Counted from the first letter of the stretch, positions 1-16,185 are shown. The stretch is DNA of 64,000 nucleotides from Coralloluteibacterium thermophilum (GCF_042654365.1 NZ_JBHSGG010000007.1:47446-111445); one strand, 5' to 3'. The notes: a model not told the origin generated them from the sequence alone. Made by a program: numbers and translations.

Positions 1-1724
1 GGAGGCGCGGCCCCAGATCCAGCGCCCGCGGGTGGCGTGGGTGACCTGCGCCGGCACCGGGGCGGCGTCGAGGTTGCCGTAGATCGCCAGCACCTGGCCG
101 TCGCCCATCTGCCAGCGGGCGACGAAGGCCTTCGGGCCCAGCACCCGCGCGCCCAGCGCGCGCGCGCCGTGCAGGCGCGGCACGATCTCGATGCGGCGCA
201 GGGCGAGCAGGGAGCGCACCAGCTCGAGCGCCGCCGCGTGGCGGTCCTGCGCCGCCTCGGCGGGATCGGGGCGCGAGGCGAGGAAGGTCGCCTCGTCGTT
301 CGGATCCGGGATGCGCGCCCGCGCCGCCTCGTCCTGGAAGGCGGCGAAATGCCTGAACTCGGCCCGCCGCCCCTCGCGCACCGCATCGGCGAGGCCGTCG
401 GCATCGTGGTCCACGAAGAACAGGAAGGGCGTGCGGCTGCGCCACTCCTCGCCCATGAACAGCATCGGGATCTGCGGGCACAGCAGCAGCAGGGCCATGG
501 CGTCGTCGTAGACCGCGTCGTCGATCAGGGTCGCGAGGCGGTCGCCGAAGGCGCGGTTGCCGACCTGGTCGTGGTTCTGCAGGAAGCTGACGAAGGCCGT
601 CGGCGGCAGCTGCGCCGACGGCTCGCCGCGCGGGGTGTCGTGGATGGTGGTCTCGCCCTGGTAGGCGAAGCCCTCGCCCAGCACGCGCGCCAGGTGGCCT
701 GCGGGGTCGTCGGCATAGTTGCCGTAGTAGCCCTCGGTCTCGCCGGTCAGCATGACGTGCAGGGCGTTGTGGAAGTCGTCGTTCCACTGCGCGTCGAAGC
801 GCGGCGGCTCGCCGTCGGCCCAGGGCCCGAGCAGGGACGCCTGGTTGTGCTCGTTCTCCAGCACCAGGTGCACGTGGCGGGCGTCCAGCGAGGCGTGCAC
901 GCGGCGCGCGAGCGAACGCAGCCACGCCGGGTCGGACAGCGCATGCACGGCGTCGAAGCGCAGGCCGTCGAGGCGGAACTCGTGGATCCAGTACAGCGCG
1001 TTGTGGACGAAGAAGTCGCCCACCACCGGATTGGCGACGTTCACCGCCTCGCCCCAGGGCGTGGGGACGTCGCCGCGGAAGAAGTCCGAGGCGTAGGCGT
1101 TGAGGTAGTTCCCGTCCGGTCCGAAGTGGTTGTAGACCACGTCGAGGAACACCATCAGCCCGAGGCCGTGCGCGGTGTCGACCAGGGTGCGCAGCGCGTC
1201 CGGCGTGCCGTAGACGGAATCCGGCGCGTAGGGCAGCACGCCGTCGTAGCCCCAGTTGCGGCTGCCGGGGAACTCGTTGACCGGCATGAGCTGCACGGCG
1301 GTGACGCCCAGCTCGGCCAGCCGGGGGAGTTCCCGCGTGACCGCCTCGAAGCCGCCCATGACCCCGACGTGCAACTCGTAGAGCACCGTCTCGTGCCACG
1401 GGCGGCCGCGCCAGCGGGTGTTCTTCCAGGCGAAGCCCGAGGCGTCCACGACCACGCTCCAGCCGTGCACGTCGCCCTCCTGCAGGCGCGAGGCCGGGTC
1501 GGGCACCGCCAGCTCCGGGTCGATGCGGTAGCGGTAGCGGGTCCCGGGCGGCGCCGCGGTCGTCAGCCGGTGCCAGCCGTCGGCCTCCGCCTGCATGGGC
1601 AGCCGGTCGGTACGGCCGTCGCGGTCCAGCTCCAGCGTCACCGTCTCGCGGTCGGGCGCCCACAGGGCGAAGCGGGTGGTGCCGTCGCCCTGGGGCTCGG
1701 CGCCGTAGGGCATGCGGTGCATCG

Positions 1725-1728
<4 letters not shown>
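1..1728 (-). CDS. treZ: Malto-oligosyltrehalose trehalohydrolase, 3' end cut by the window
   Basis: TreZ hydrolyses the bond next to the terminal trehalosyl unit of maltooligosyl trehalose, releasing trehalose in the cytoplasm. The 576 visible residues start MTMHRMPYG, show an N-terminal beta-sandwich (about 15-100) and a GH13 barrel. The motif DGLRFDAVHAL gives the nucleophile Asp259, LVLENEH gives the acid Glu291, and FLQNHDQVGNRAFGDRL the third acidic residue. The family is about 600 residues, so only the last part is missing past base 1. Its ATG overlaps the glgX stop (ATGA at 1728-1725), so it is translationally coupled as the last visible gene of the operon. TreY, its usual partner, is not in the window and may lie beyond the edge. 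Confidence 0.95.
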
Positions 1729-3833
<2,105 letters not shown>

Positions 3834-3904
3834 GGGGAGCCTCCGTGCGTCGGGAAGGGACGGGACGCGCCGGACGGGCGCGCCCGCCGGGGGGCGGGCC
3901 TCTC

Positions 3905-6090
3905 CTATCCGGGCCCTGGTATCAGCAGCAGCCCGGCCAGCGGCGGCAGGTCGAGCACGAGGGAGGCCGGCTGGCCGTGCGCGGGCACGCGCTCGGCGTG
4001 CACGCCGGCGGCATCGGCGGCCCCGGCGCCGCCGTAGACGGCGCGGTCGGAATCGAGGAGCACCTGCCAGGCGCCGTCGTGGGGCACGCCGATGCGGTAG
4101 CCATGGCGCACCACCGGGGTGAAGTTCAGCACCGCCAGCACCGGCGGGTGCTCCGGCCCGCCGCGGCGGAGGTAGGCGTAGACGCTCTGCGCCGCGTCCT
4201 CGCCGACCACCCAGGCGAAGCCCGCGCCGTCGGCGTCGTGCACGTGCAGCGCGGGGTGCGCGGCATGGATGCGGTTGAGGTCGCGCACCAGGCGCTGGAT
4301 GCCGCGGTGGCCCGGGTCGTCCAGCAGCCACCACGGCAGGGCGGCGTCGTGGTTCCACTCGGTCGGCTGGCCGAACTCGCAGCCCATGAACAGCAGCTTC
4401 TTGCCCGGATGGGTCCACATGAAGGTCAGGTAGGCGCGCAGGTTGGCGCGCCGCTGCCAGTCGTCGCCCGGCATCCTGCCCAGCAGCGAGCCCTTGCCGT
4501 GCACCACCTCGTCGTGCGAGATCGGCAGCATGAAGCGCTCGGAGAAGGCGTAGACCAGCCCGAAGCGCAGCTTGTCGTGGTGGTAGCGGCGGTGGACCGG
4601 GTCCTCGTGGATGTACTGCAGGCTGTCGTGCATCCAGCCCATGTTCCACTTGTAGTCGAAGCCCAGCCCGCCGTGGGCCACGTCGGCGGTGACGCCCGGC
4701 CAGGCCGTGGATTCCTCGGCGATGGTGACGGCGCCGGGCGCCTCGGCGTGCACCACGGTGTTGAGCCGGCGCAGGAAGGCGATGGTCTCGTAGTTCTCGC
4801 GCCCGCCGTGGACGTTGGGAATCCACTCGCCGGCCTCGCGGCTGTAGTCGCGGTAGAGCATGGAGGCCACCGCGTCCACGCGCAGGCCGTCCACGTGGTA
4901 GCGCCGGAGGAACTCCAGCGCGCTGCCGATCAGGAAGCCCGAGACCTCGTTGCGGCCGTGGTTGTAGATGAGCGTGTTCCAGTCGCGGTGGAAGCCCTCC
5001 CGCGGATCGGCGTGCTCGTAGAGCGCGGTGCCGTCGAAGCGCGCGAGGCCGTGCGCGTCGGTCGGGAAGTGCGCCGGCACCCAGTCGACGATGACGCCGA
5101 TCTCCTCGCGGTGGCAGCGGTCCACGAAGCGCGCGAAGCCGGCCGGCTCGCCGAAGCGCGAGGTCGGCGCGAACAGGCCCAGCGGCTGGTAGCCCCACGA
5201 GCCGCTGAAGGGATGCTCGCTGACCGGCAGCAGCTCGATGTGGGTGAAGCCCATGTCCGCCACGTAGGGGATGAGGCGGTCGGCCAGCGCGTCCCAGTCG
5301 AGCGGTCGCCCCTGCGCGTCGTGCATCCAGGAACCGGCGTGCACCTCGTACACCGACAGCGGCGCGTCCGGCCGGTGGCGGCGCGCGCGGGTCTGCATCC
5401 AGTGCGCGTCGCTCCAGGCGAAGGGCGCCGGGTCGGCGACGATGGAGGCAGTCCCGGGCGGCAGCTCGGCCTGGCGGGCGACCGGGTCGGCCTTGAGCGG
5501 CAGTTCCTCGCCGTGCGGGCCGCGCAGGGCGAACTTGTAGCGCGCGCCGGGGCCGACGTCGGGCAGGAACAGCTCCCACACGCCGGCCTCGTGGCGCAGG
5601 CGCATGGGGTGGCGGCGCGCGTCCCAGGCGTTGAAGTCGCCGACCACCGCGACCCGCTGCGCGTTCGGCGCCCAGACCGCGAACCGGGTGCCGCGCACGC
5701 CATCGACCTCGGCGACCACCGCGCCGAGCGCATCGGCCAGGTTGAGGTGCCGCCCTTCGCGGATCAGGTGCAGGTCGAGGTCCCCCAGCTGGGGACCGAA
5801 GGCGTAGGGATCGGCGGTCTCCTGCACGCCGCCCGGCCATTCGATGCGCAGGCGGTAGCCGCCGTCCTGCGGCAGCGTCGCCACGAAGAAGCCCTCGCCG
5901 CCCTCGGGCGAGAGCGCCACCGCTTCGCCGTCGTCCAGCCGGGCGGACACCGCCTGCGCCCCGGGGAGGAAGACGCGCAGGACCCGCCCGCCCTCGCCCG
6001 CATGGGCGCCGAGCACGGCGAAGGGATCGCCGTGGCGCGCCTCGGCGAAGGCGCGCCGGGTCGCATCGGAAAGCGGGATCACCGGCGGGC

Positions 6091-6094
<4 letters not shown>
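3905..6094 (-). CDS. glgB: 1,4-alpha-glucan branching enzyme
   Basis: GlgB cuts alpha-1,4 chains and reattaches them as alpha-1,6 branches. The 729-residue protein has an N1 domain (about 15-110), CBM48 (about 120-220, TRFAVWAPNAQRVAVVGDFNAWD) and a GH13_9 barrel. DGLRVDAVASMLYRDY holds the nucleophile Asp407, TIAEESTAWPGVT the acid Glu460, and LPISHDEVVHG the third acid; spacing matches E. coli GlgB (405/458). Its ATG overlaps the treS stop as ATGA at 6094-6091. With GlgE and TreS it forms the GlgE route to branched alpha-glucan; no glgC or glgA is in view. Confidence 0.97.
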
Positions 6095-9482
<3,388 letters not shown>

Positions 9483-9486
<4 letters not shown>

Positions 9487-12400
9487 CGTTCGGCTCCTGC
9501 GCGGATGCGCCAGATCGAGAAGGGGCGCGAGGGGTCGAGGTGGACGTGCTGGACCTTGCCGTCCCAGCGGAAGCGGCGGCCGGTCCACAGGTCGTCGACC
9601 TCCACGCCGGCGTGGTCGGGCAGGCCGAACTCCCACAGCGGCACCTCGATCGCGGCCGAGTGCGCGTGGTGCGGGTCGAGGTTGACCGCGACCAGCACCA
9701 TGCTGCGCGCGCGCGACAGGTGCGCGGCGTCGATGAACCTGCCGTAGTAGAGGACCTGGTCGTTGTGCGCGACGTAGAAGCGCGTGCCCAGGTGGGTCTG
9801 CAGCTCGGGGTTGAGCCGGCGCAGCAGGTTGAGGCGGGCGATCTCGTCGACGATGTCGCCCGGCCGGCGCGCGGGCCAGGCGCGGATCTCGTACTTCTCC
9901 GAATCGAGGTACTCCTCCTTGCCCGGCGCCAGCGGCGTGGCCTCGCAGAGCTCGAAGCCCTGGTACATGCCCCACAGCCCGGAGAGGGTGGTCGCCAGCG
10001 CGGCGCGCACGAGGTGGCCCGGCCGCCCGGAGGTCTGGAGGTAGTGCGGGTTGATGTCCGGCGTGTTGACGAAGAAGTGCGGCCGGAAGCACTCGCGCGG
10101 CACGCCCTGGTTGAGCTCCTCCAGGTAGGCCGCGATCTCCGCCTTGTGGTTGCGCCAGGTGAAGTAGGTGTAGGACTGCGAGAAGCCCACCTTGGCGAGG
10201 CGGTACATCATCTTCGGCCGGGTGAAGGCCTCGGACAGGAACACCACGTCGGGGTGCCGGCCGCGCACCTCGGCGATCATCCATTCCCAGAACGGGAAGG
10301 GCTTGGTGTGCGGGTTGTCGACGCGGAACAGCCTGACGCCCTCGTTCACCCAGAACAGGACCACGTCGCGCAGTTCGTTCCACAGCGCCGGCACCGCGCC
10401 CGACGCGTAGAAGTCGACGTTGACGATGTCCTGGTACTTCTTGGGCGGATTCTCGGCGTAGGGGATGGAGCCGTCCGCGCGCCAGGTGAACCAGTCCGCG
10501 TGCTCCCGGAGCCAGGGGTGATCCGGCGCGCACTGGATGGCGAAGTCGAGCGCGAGTTCCAGGCCCTGCGCCGCGGCCGCGTCGCGCAGGCGGCGGAAGG
10601 CCTCGATGCCGCCCAGCTCGGGGTGGATGTCGGTGTGGCCGCCCTCCTCCGACCCGATGGCGTAGGGGCTGCCGGGCTCGCCGGGCTGTGCGGTCACCGC
10701 GTTGTTCCTGCCCTTGCGGTTCTTCAGCCCGATGGGATGGATCGGCGGCATGTAGAGCACGTCGAAGTGCATGGCGCGGATGCGCGGCAGCTGCGCGATC
10801 ACGTCGTCGAAGGTGCCGTGGCGTGCGGGATCGCCCGACTGCGAGCGCGGGAACAGCTCGTACCAGCTCGAATACAGCGCGGCGCGGCGCTCGGCCTCGA
10901 CCGGGAACACCGCCGGGTACTCGGTGCGGAAGGGCTTGTCGTCGGCGCGGGCCATGGCCTGGGCGGTGGCCGGCTCCAGCAGCACCTCGACCCGCGCGAG
11001 GTCGTCGGCCGCCTTGCGCACGCGCGCGAGGATGCCCTTGAGCGTCGTCGCCAGCGCGCCCCGGCAGCGCGCCTGCGCGGCCTCGACCAGGGCCGTCGCC
11101 TCCTGCACGTCCACCGGCAGCAGGGTGCCGGCGGCGCGCTTCTTGTCGAGGTCGGCGTGCACCGTGGCGAAGACGTCGCGCCAGGCCTCGACCTTGAACT
11201 CGTAGCGGCCCATGCGTTCGAGCGGGAACTCGCCCCGCCAGCGGTCGTTGCCGATGTGGCGCATCGGCGCGCTGTTCCAGGTGCGCGCATCCGCCGCGCG
11301 CCACAGCACGGCCACCGCGATGCGGTCGTGGCCGTCGCAGAAGGCGTCGGCCTCCACGCAGACCCGCTCGCCCACGGTGCGCTTGACCGGGAAGCGGCCG
11401 TCGTCCACCGCCGGCGAGACCGCCTCGATGCTGACCCGCGGGGACTCGGCGGCGACCCGCTCGGCCGGCACCCGCCCGCGCGGGGCCGCGAGCACCGGCT
11501 TGCCGCGCCCGAGCCGGTAGGCGCGGACCTCGCCGGGTTCGAGCATCGTGGCGTGTTCGACGTCGACGCTTTCGCCGTCGTGGTCGACCAGGCAGCTGCT
11601 GTCGCCCAGCGCGTGCAGCAGGGCCGAGGCCGGCACCGGCACGACGTGGTCGTCGTCCGCGTTGACCAGGACCACGGTGTGCGGCGCGCCGGGACTCTCC
11701 AGGCGCAGCGCGGCGACGGTGCCGCCCTCCGGCAGCAGCGGCCGGACCAGGGCGGGCGGTGCGGGCGGCGCCAGGCGCGCCGCGTCCTCGTCCGCGAGCG
11801 GCGCGACGGCATCCGCGCCGACCGCCCAGTCCCCGCCGAGCGCCGCGGCGAGCGCCTGCAGGCGGCGCCGGGCGAGCCGCGCCCGCGGATCGTCGGGCGT
11901 GCCCTCGCCCGGGACATCCACCAGGGCGACGACCCGCGGCGCCACCGCGCGCAGGGCTGCGTCCTCGTCGTAGAACCAGCCGGCGCGCAGGTCCCACCAC
12001 GCCAGCGAGGAGAACACCGCGTCGAAGCCGGCGCCGGCGAGACCGGCGAGCTCCTCCCGCGTCAGGCCCGGCGTCCAGGCGCAGAACACCGCCTCCGGGG
12101 CCGCCGCGCGCGCCCGCCGCAGCAGCTCCGCCCAGGCGGCGGCCGGCGTGCGCGCGGGATGCAGCACGCGCAGGCCGGCGATGCCGGTCGCCAGCCAGGC
12201 GGCCAGCGTGTCGCCCCACCACGTCGCGAGCGCGAGCGCGTCGCCGCCGTCGTCGAAGCGGGCCTGCGCGACCTCGGCCTCGCGGCGACCGCTGCGCGGG
12301 TCCGGCAGCGCCGTGCCGCGCGGGCGGAACCAGTGCGGGTGCCCGGTCGCCAGGGCCGCGTCGCCGGCGACCTCGTCGATGCGCAGGTCGATCAGCACGC

Positions 12401-12611
12401 GCAGGCCGTGCCCCGCGGCGGCCTCGACCAGCGCGCGCAGCGCCTCGGCGTGCCCGTCGGCACCGGGATCGCGCAGGCGTCCTGCCACGTCGCGGGCGAA
12501 CGGCCCCTCCACCGCCACGTGGTCGCAGCCGGCGGCCGCGGCCGCGGCGAAGCGACGGGCACGGCCATCGGCGTCGGAGGAGTCGGAGGGCGGGAGCAGG
12601 CAGAGATGCAT
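9483..12611 (-). CDS. glgE: Maltosyltransferase GlgE with a large amylase-like N-terminal extension
   Basis: GlgE transfers maltose from maltose-1-phosphate to alpha-1,4-glucan. From about residue 375 the protein is a standard GH13_3 GlgE: MHFDVLYMPPIHPIG, FRVDNPHTKPFPFWEW with nucleophile Asp765, and FLSEAFTRPKMMYRL with acid Glu794 (29 apart, as in Streptomyces GlgE 394/423). The first ~370 residues resemble a worn GH13 domain (HVAVEGPFARDV near 45, HGLRVLIDLRIDEVAGD near 80) whose catalytic residues I cannot find, followed by a small C-domain-like segment. The ATG at 12611 is chosen because the upstream open frame is low-complexity Pro/Arg/Ala sequence; no good ribosome site is seen. First gene of the operon. 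Confidence 0.9.
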
Positions 12612-13003
12612 GGGGCGGACGTCGACGGTCGGAGAGGGTGTCGGGGGTGGATCAGGACGCCACAGTCGGGGTGTGGGGCATGCGACGGCGCGGCGCCCCG
12701 CGGGGGCGGGACGTTCCGGACGGAAGCGGCGAGGAGCGCGGCACGGCGCGGCCGCGGACGGGATGAGAGGAAGCGGCGTGCCCGCGGGCAACAGCCAGCG
12801 GGGCGAGTCGGCGATCGTCCATTCGTCCACCAGTGGGGGCCGCGGCAAGGACGCGGCACGGCCGCAGGGGACCATGGCGGACGCCAATGAAATGTGTTCG
12901 TGCGGTGCAGCACCGCCGTCCGGCACGGTGACGACCTTCACTGGCAGACGGCCGGCCCGCGGGCACCCTTGGGCTTCGTTCCGCAACCGAGGATGCCGCC
13001 ACG
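12612..13003. other. Divergent intergenic space between glgE and the small membrane protein gene
   Basis: This 392-bp stretch should hold the promoter of the glgE operon (minus) and of the small membrane protein (plus). The glgE frame stays open to about 12986 but encodes Pro/Arg-rich sequence without family similarity. I could not recognise convincing -35/-10, sigma-54 or sigma-28 elements. Confidence 0.4.
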
Positions 13004-13243
13004 ATGAGCACAGGACAGGGTTCCACCGGCAACGTCATCGCCGCCATCTGCAGCCTCATCATTCCCGGCCTGGGACAACTGGTGCAGGGTCGCGTGCTGT
13101 GGGCCATCGCCTGGTTCGTGCTGGCCTGCATCGCCGGCGCCATCACCTGGCTGCTCACGCTGTCGCTGCTGCCCTTCGGCTGGTTCGTGGTGAGCGTGCT
13201 GGCCTGCATCCACGCCGCCGTCTACCGCCGGCCGCTGGCCTGA
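13004..13243 (+). CDS. Small two-helix membrane protein (TM2-like)
   Basis: A 79-residue protein with two hydrophobic segments (about 10-45 and 48-70) and the sequence SLIIPGLGQLVQGR, which is the signature seen in TM2 and related small membrane proteins of unknown role. It ends in a basic YRRPLA tail, likely cytoplasmic. The ATG at 13004 follows a GAGGA ribosome site about ten bases upstream. One of only three plus-strand genes, divergent from the glgE operon; nothing suggests a flagellar role. Function unknown. Confidence 0.75.
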   Translation: MSTGQGSTGNVIAAICSLIIPGLGQLVQGRVLWAIAWFVLACIAGAITWLLTLSLLPFGWFVVSVLACIHAAVYRRPLA

Positions 13244-13332
13244 GAAGCTTGAGGAGTCAGTGGGAGGAGTGAGAAACGAGGGTCAGGCCCCTGTTTCTCC
13301 GGTGCTTCGCCCCTGCGTCTGGCTTCTCGGCC

Positions 13333-13380
13333 GAAAGCGCCCTCCCCGAGCCTCCCCCCGCGTTCGCGGGGAGGGGCGGG
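13333..13380 (-). repeat. Degenerate copy of the palindromic intergenic repeat
   Basis: This resembles, in reverse orientation, the palindromic units arrayed at 53117-53923 and 61128-61906: AAAGCGCCCTCCCC followed by a hairpin (CCTCCCCCCGC / GCGGGGAGG). It lies in the 230-bp space between the small membrane protein and the HisKA-like gene, which otherwise holds nothing I recognise. Confidence 0.6.
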
Positions 13381-13473
13381 TGGGCCAGGGATGAGTAGAG
13401 AATCGAGAAGGGAGGCTGGCCGTGCGGCCCTCGTTTCTCGCTCCTGATGTCTCGCTCCTCGGGCCGAGGCCGC

Positions 13474-13716
13474 TCAGCCGCCCGTGGCCCCGGGCGGCTT
13501 CGCCAGCCGCAGCGAGATGTCGCGCAGCCGTGCGATGGCCGCCTTCAGCTCCGCCACCACCGCATCCCGCGTCTCCGCATCGACCGGCCCGGTGCCGGAG
13601 AACTGCAGCTCCAGCACCGCCGCGGTCAGCGCCTGGCCGATGTCGTCGTGCAGCGCGCGCGAGACCGCGGCGCGTTCCTCGAGAAGCGGAGCGAGTCGGG
13701 GATCGGTGGTGGGCAT
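13474..13716 (-). CDS. Stand-alone histidine-kinase dimerisation domain (HisKA_3-like)
   Basis: An 80-residue protein starting MPTTDPRLAPLLEERA. Residues ~10-75 look like the four-helix phosphoacceptor domain of NarX/DesK-type kinases: ALHDDIGQALTAAVLELQFSG carries the HD-D-x-GQ phosphoacceptor motif, and LKAAIARLRDISLRLAKPP its second helix. No ATPase domain follows; the stop comes directly after a Gly-rich tail. The ATG at 13716 is preferred over an upstream frame that runs into GGGAAGC repeats; no strong ribosome site is visible. It lies downstream of the chemoreceptor terminator. It may be a phosphotransfer domain, a dimerising decoy, or the remnant of a full kinase. Confidence 0.6.
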   Translation of the reverse strand: MPTTDPRLAPLLEERAAVSRALHDDIGQALTAAVLELQFSGTGPVDAETRDAVVAELKAAIARLRDISLRLAKPPGATGG

Positions 13717-13717
13717 A

Positions 13718-13750
13718 GCGGGAAGCGGGAAGCGGGAAGCGGGAAGCGGT
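13718..13750. repeat. GGGAAGC tandem repeat
   Basis: Four to five tandem GCGGGAA hexamer/heptamer units sit just before the HisKA-like gene; an inverted relative (TTCCCGATTCCCGCTTC) follows at about 13780-13795. They belong to a dispersed family seen also near 32305, 41726, 41870, 44130, 44245, 44390, 53030 and 60770. Confidence 0.7.
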
Positions 13751-13801
13751 AGAGCGTACGTCATCCACCCGCCCCCTCTTCCCGATTCCCGCTTCACCAA
13801 C

Positions 13802-13838
13802 AAAAAAAGGCGCCGGACGGCATGACCGCCCGGCGCCT
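13802..13838 (-). terminator. Rho-independent terminator of the chemotaxis operon
   Basis: Read on the minus strand, a 12-bp GC stem (GGCGCCGGGCGG / CCGTCCGGCGCC with a G-U pair) is followed by TTTTTTT. This is the clearest intrinsic terminator in the window and ends the cheW-R-D-B-receptor transcript. Confidence 0.9.
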
Positions 13839-13844
13839 CACCCC

Positions 13845-13864
13845 CGTTGTCCCCCCGGACAACG
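13845..13864 (-). terminator. Second hairpin between the receptor stop and its terminator
   Basis: A perfect 8-bp stem (CGTTGTCC / GGACAACG) with a CCCC loop lies a few bases after the receptor stop codon at 13868, immediately ahead of the U-tract terminator. It may help termination or protect the 3' end. Confidence 0.55.
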
Positions 13865-13867
13865 TTC

Positions 13868-15112
13868 CTAGAACAGCTCCACCGTGCCCTCGCCCATGTG
13901 CTGCTGGGAGACCGGCTTGTGCGGGGGCCGCTGCCATTCGCCGCGCTGCTCGCGCAGGCGTGCGCCGATCTGGCGCAGGGCCTGCACGACCTCCGGGCTC
14001 AGGCTGCCGCCGGCGCGATGCAGGAGTTCCTGCAGCTCGCTCGCCTCGCGGTTGATCGTGCCCAGGCGCTCGATGTGGACGAGGGCGGAGCCCAGGGCCT
14101 GGTTGGCGATGTCCTCGAACTGCAGCGAGCGCACCGCCTCGGCCACCGACTGGTCCACCGCGCGCCCGCACTCGGAGATCTCGCGCATGCCGCTGCCGAG
14201 GGCGTCGTTCATCGCGGCGACCTGGCTCAGCATGGAGGCGGACTCGGCGCGCGCCTCGCGCGAGCGGTCGAGGTCGCGCGAGGCCATCTGGGTGACCGAC
14301 TCGCGCACCTTGGCGACGGCGTCCTTGGAGTTGTGGGCCAGCTTGCGGATCTGCTCGTTGAAGGCGGTCGAGCGCTCGGACAGGTTGCGCACCTCGTCGG
14401 CGACGACCGCGAAGCCGCGACCCGCCTCGCCGGCGCGGGCGGCCTCGATGGCGGCGTTGAGGGCCAGCAGGTTGGTCTGGTCGGCGATGGACTTCACGTC
14501 CTCCAGCAGGGCGAAGATGCCGTCGAGGTGCTGGGCCATGGCGTCGATGTGGTGGACGGTCGCGCCGGACTGGCCGCTGACCTCCTCGAGCGCCTCGACG
14601 AGCTGCTCCATCTGCCGGCTGGCCTGCTTGGCGAAGCGCGCGATGTCCACGCCGCCGCCCTCGCCGCGGTCGACGATGCGCGCGACGACGCTGCCCTGCT
14701 CGCGCGACTTGCGGTTCATGGCCTCGAAGGCGTGGCCGAGCTGGGCCACGGCGTCGCGGATCAGGGTGCGGGTGCGGTCGATCTCGTGGCGGGAACCGTC
14801 CACCTCGTTGGCCACGAAGGTGCGCAGCTCGCCGAGCAGGGCGTCCTGCTCGCGCATCAGCCTGGCCTCGTCCTCGGTCGGCTGGGTGCGGCTGCGCACG
14901 GTCCAGAACGCGACGGCGCCCCAGGCCAGGGTCAGCGTGGTGAGGATCGCCCAGCGCACGGGAGCGGCCCAGCCGAGCGCCTCGGCCAGCACCAGCAGGA
15001 GGGTCAGCGCGGCGGGGGCCGCCAGACGGATGAGGAGCGAGGTCTGCATGGAAGTCACCAATCCAGTGTCGACCTCGGTATCGGCGGCCGGCGCGGCATC
15101 TTTAGAGCGCAT
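13868..15112 (-). CDS. Methyl-accepting chemotaxis protein of a different class, with a VELF tail
   Basis: A 414-residue receptor with two hydrophobic segments close together (about 25-45 and 50-70) and almost no periplasmic domain, then a coiled-coil signalling region with the tip DQTNLLALNAAIEAARAGEAGRGFA near 235. The tip helices (NLSERSTAFNEQIRK) differ from those of the other receptors in this cluster, indicating another heptad class. It ends GTVELF rather than the WQEF tether. It lies 33 bp after cheB, as the last gene of the cheW-R-D-B unit. The start at 15112 was taken from the open frame; ATG 15049 (MQTSLLIRL) is an alternative and neither has a good ribosome site. Confidence 0.88.
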   Translation of the reverse strand: MRSKDAAPAADTEVDTGLVTSMQTSLLIRLAAPAALTLLLVLAEALGWAAPVRWAILTTLTLAWGAVAFWTVRSRTQPTEDEARLMREQDALLGELRTFVANEVDGSRHEIDRTRTLIRDAVAQLGHAFEAMNRKSREQGSVVARIVDRGEGGGVDIARFAKQASRQMEQLVEALEEVSGQSGATVHHIDAMAQHLDGIFALLEDVKSIADQTNLLALNAAIEAARAGEAGRGFAVVADEVRNLSERSTAFNEQIRKLAHNSKDAVAKVRESVTQMASRDLDRSREARAESASMLSQVAAMNDALGSGMREISECGRAVDQSVAEAVRSLQFEDIANQALGSALVHIERLGTINREASELQELLHRAGGSLSPEVVQALRQIGARLREQRGEWQRPPHKPVSQQHMGEGTVELF

Positions 15113-15145
15113 CGCGCACGTCGGCCCGCGCGCCGGGCCGCCGCC

Positions 15146-16177
15146 TCATTCCGCGGCGAAGGCCAGCAGGCGCTCGGCGACCCGGCCCAGGGGGACGACC
15201 TCGTCTGCGGCGCCCAGGCGATGCGCGGCGCCGGGCATGCCCCAGACCACGCAGCTCGCCTCGTCCTGGACCAGGGTGCGCACGCCGGCGCGCCGCAGCG
15301 CCAGCAGGCCGCGCGCGCCGTCGTCGCCCATGCCGGTGAGCAGGCCGGCCACGGCGTTGCGGCCCGCGGCACGCAGCACCGAGCCGAACAGCACGTCGAC
15401 GCTGGGGCGGTGGCGGCAGACCGGCTCGGCGTCAGTCAGCCGGCACAGCCAGCGGGCGCCGCTGCGCACCACTTCGAGGTGGCGGCCGCCCGGCGCGACG
15501 TAGCCGCAGCCCGGCGTGATGGGCTGGCCGTCCTCGGCCTCGCAGACGGTCATGGCGGAGCTGCGGTTGAGGCGCTCGGCGAAGGGGCGGCTGAAGCCGG
15601 CAGGGATGTGCTGGGTCATGACCACCGCGGGTGCGTCGGCGGGCATGGCCTCCATGACCACGCGCAGCGCCTCGGTGCCGCCGGCCGAGGCGCCCAGGGC
15701 GATCAGCCGGTCGGTGGTGCGGTAGCCCTGCGGCAGCACCGGCGCGACCTCACGCGGCAGCGGCGGCGCGGGCCGCGCGCGCGCGGCGCCGCGGATCTTT
15801 TCGCGCACCAGCTCGGCGTAGTCGTGCATGCCGCGCGCGATCTCCAGCCTGGGCTTGGTGACGAAATCGACCGCGCCCAGCGCGAGCGCGGCCAGCGTGA
15901 CGTCGGCGCCGCGCTCGGTGAGCGAGGACACCATGACCACCGGCAGCGGATGCAGGCGCATCAGGTTCTCGAGGAACTTGAGGCCGTCCATGCGCGGCAT
16001 CTCGACGTCGAGCGTGAGCACGTCGGGGCGCAGGGCCTTGATCTTGCTGCGGGCGATGTAGGGGTCGGACGCGGTGCCGACCACCTCGATGCCGTCGTCG
16101 GCGGAGAGGATCTCGGTCAGCAGCTGGCGGATGAGCGCCGAATCGTCGACGACGAGGACCTTGATGGGCATGACCAC
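15146..16177 (-). CDS. cheB: Chemotaxis response regulator / protein-glutamate methylesterase CheB
   Basis: CheB demethylates and deamidates receptor glutamates when phosphorylated by CheA. The 343-residue protein has an N-terminal receiver domain (VLVVDDSALIRQLL, LTLDVEMPRMDGL with the phosphoacceptor Asp, FVTKPR) and a C-terminal methylesterase domain with the catalytic Ser in GASAGGTEAL, His in MTQHIPAGFS and Asp in LTGMGDDGARG. It follows cheD by nine bases. Normal length. It can serve the WQEF-tailed receptors encoded nearby. Confidence 0.97.
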   Translation of the reverse strand: MVMPIKVLVVDDSALIRQLLTEILSADDGIEVVGTASDPYIARSKIKALRPDVLTLDVEMPRMDGLKFLENLMRLHPLPVVMVSSLTERGADVTLAALALGAVDFVTKPRLEIARGMHDYAELVREKIRGAARARPAPPLPREVAPVLPQGYRTTDRLIALGASAGGTEALRVVMEAMPADAPAVVMTQHIPAGFSRPFAERLNRSSAMTVCEAEDGQPITPGCGYVAPGGRHLEVVRSGARWLCRLTDAEPVCRHRPSVDVLFGSVLRAAGRNAVAGLLTGMGDDGARGLLALRRAGVRTLVQDEASCVVWGMPGAAHRLGAADEVVPLGRVAERLLAFAAE

Positions 16178-16185
16178 GGCACCGC

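Noticed and set aside
12612..12986. N-terminal extension of GlgE in the same open frame
   Set aside because: Low-complexity Pro/Arg/Ala sequence typical of antisense or noncoding GC-rich DNA; family-like sequence begins after the ATG at 12611.
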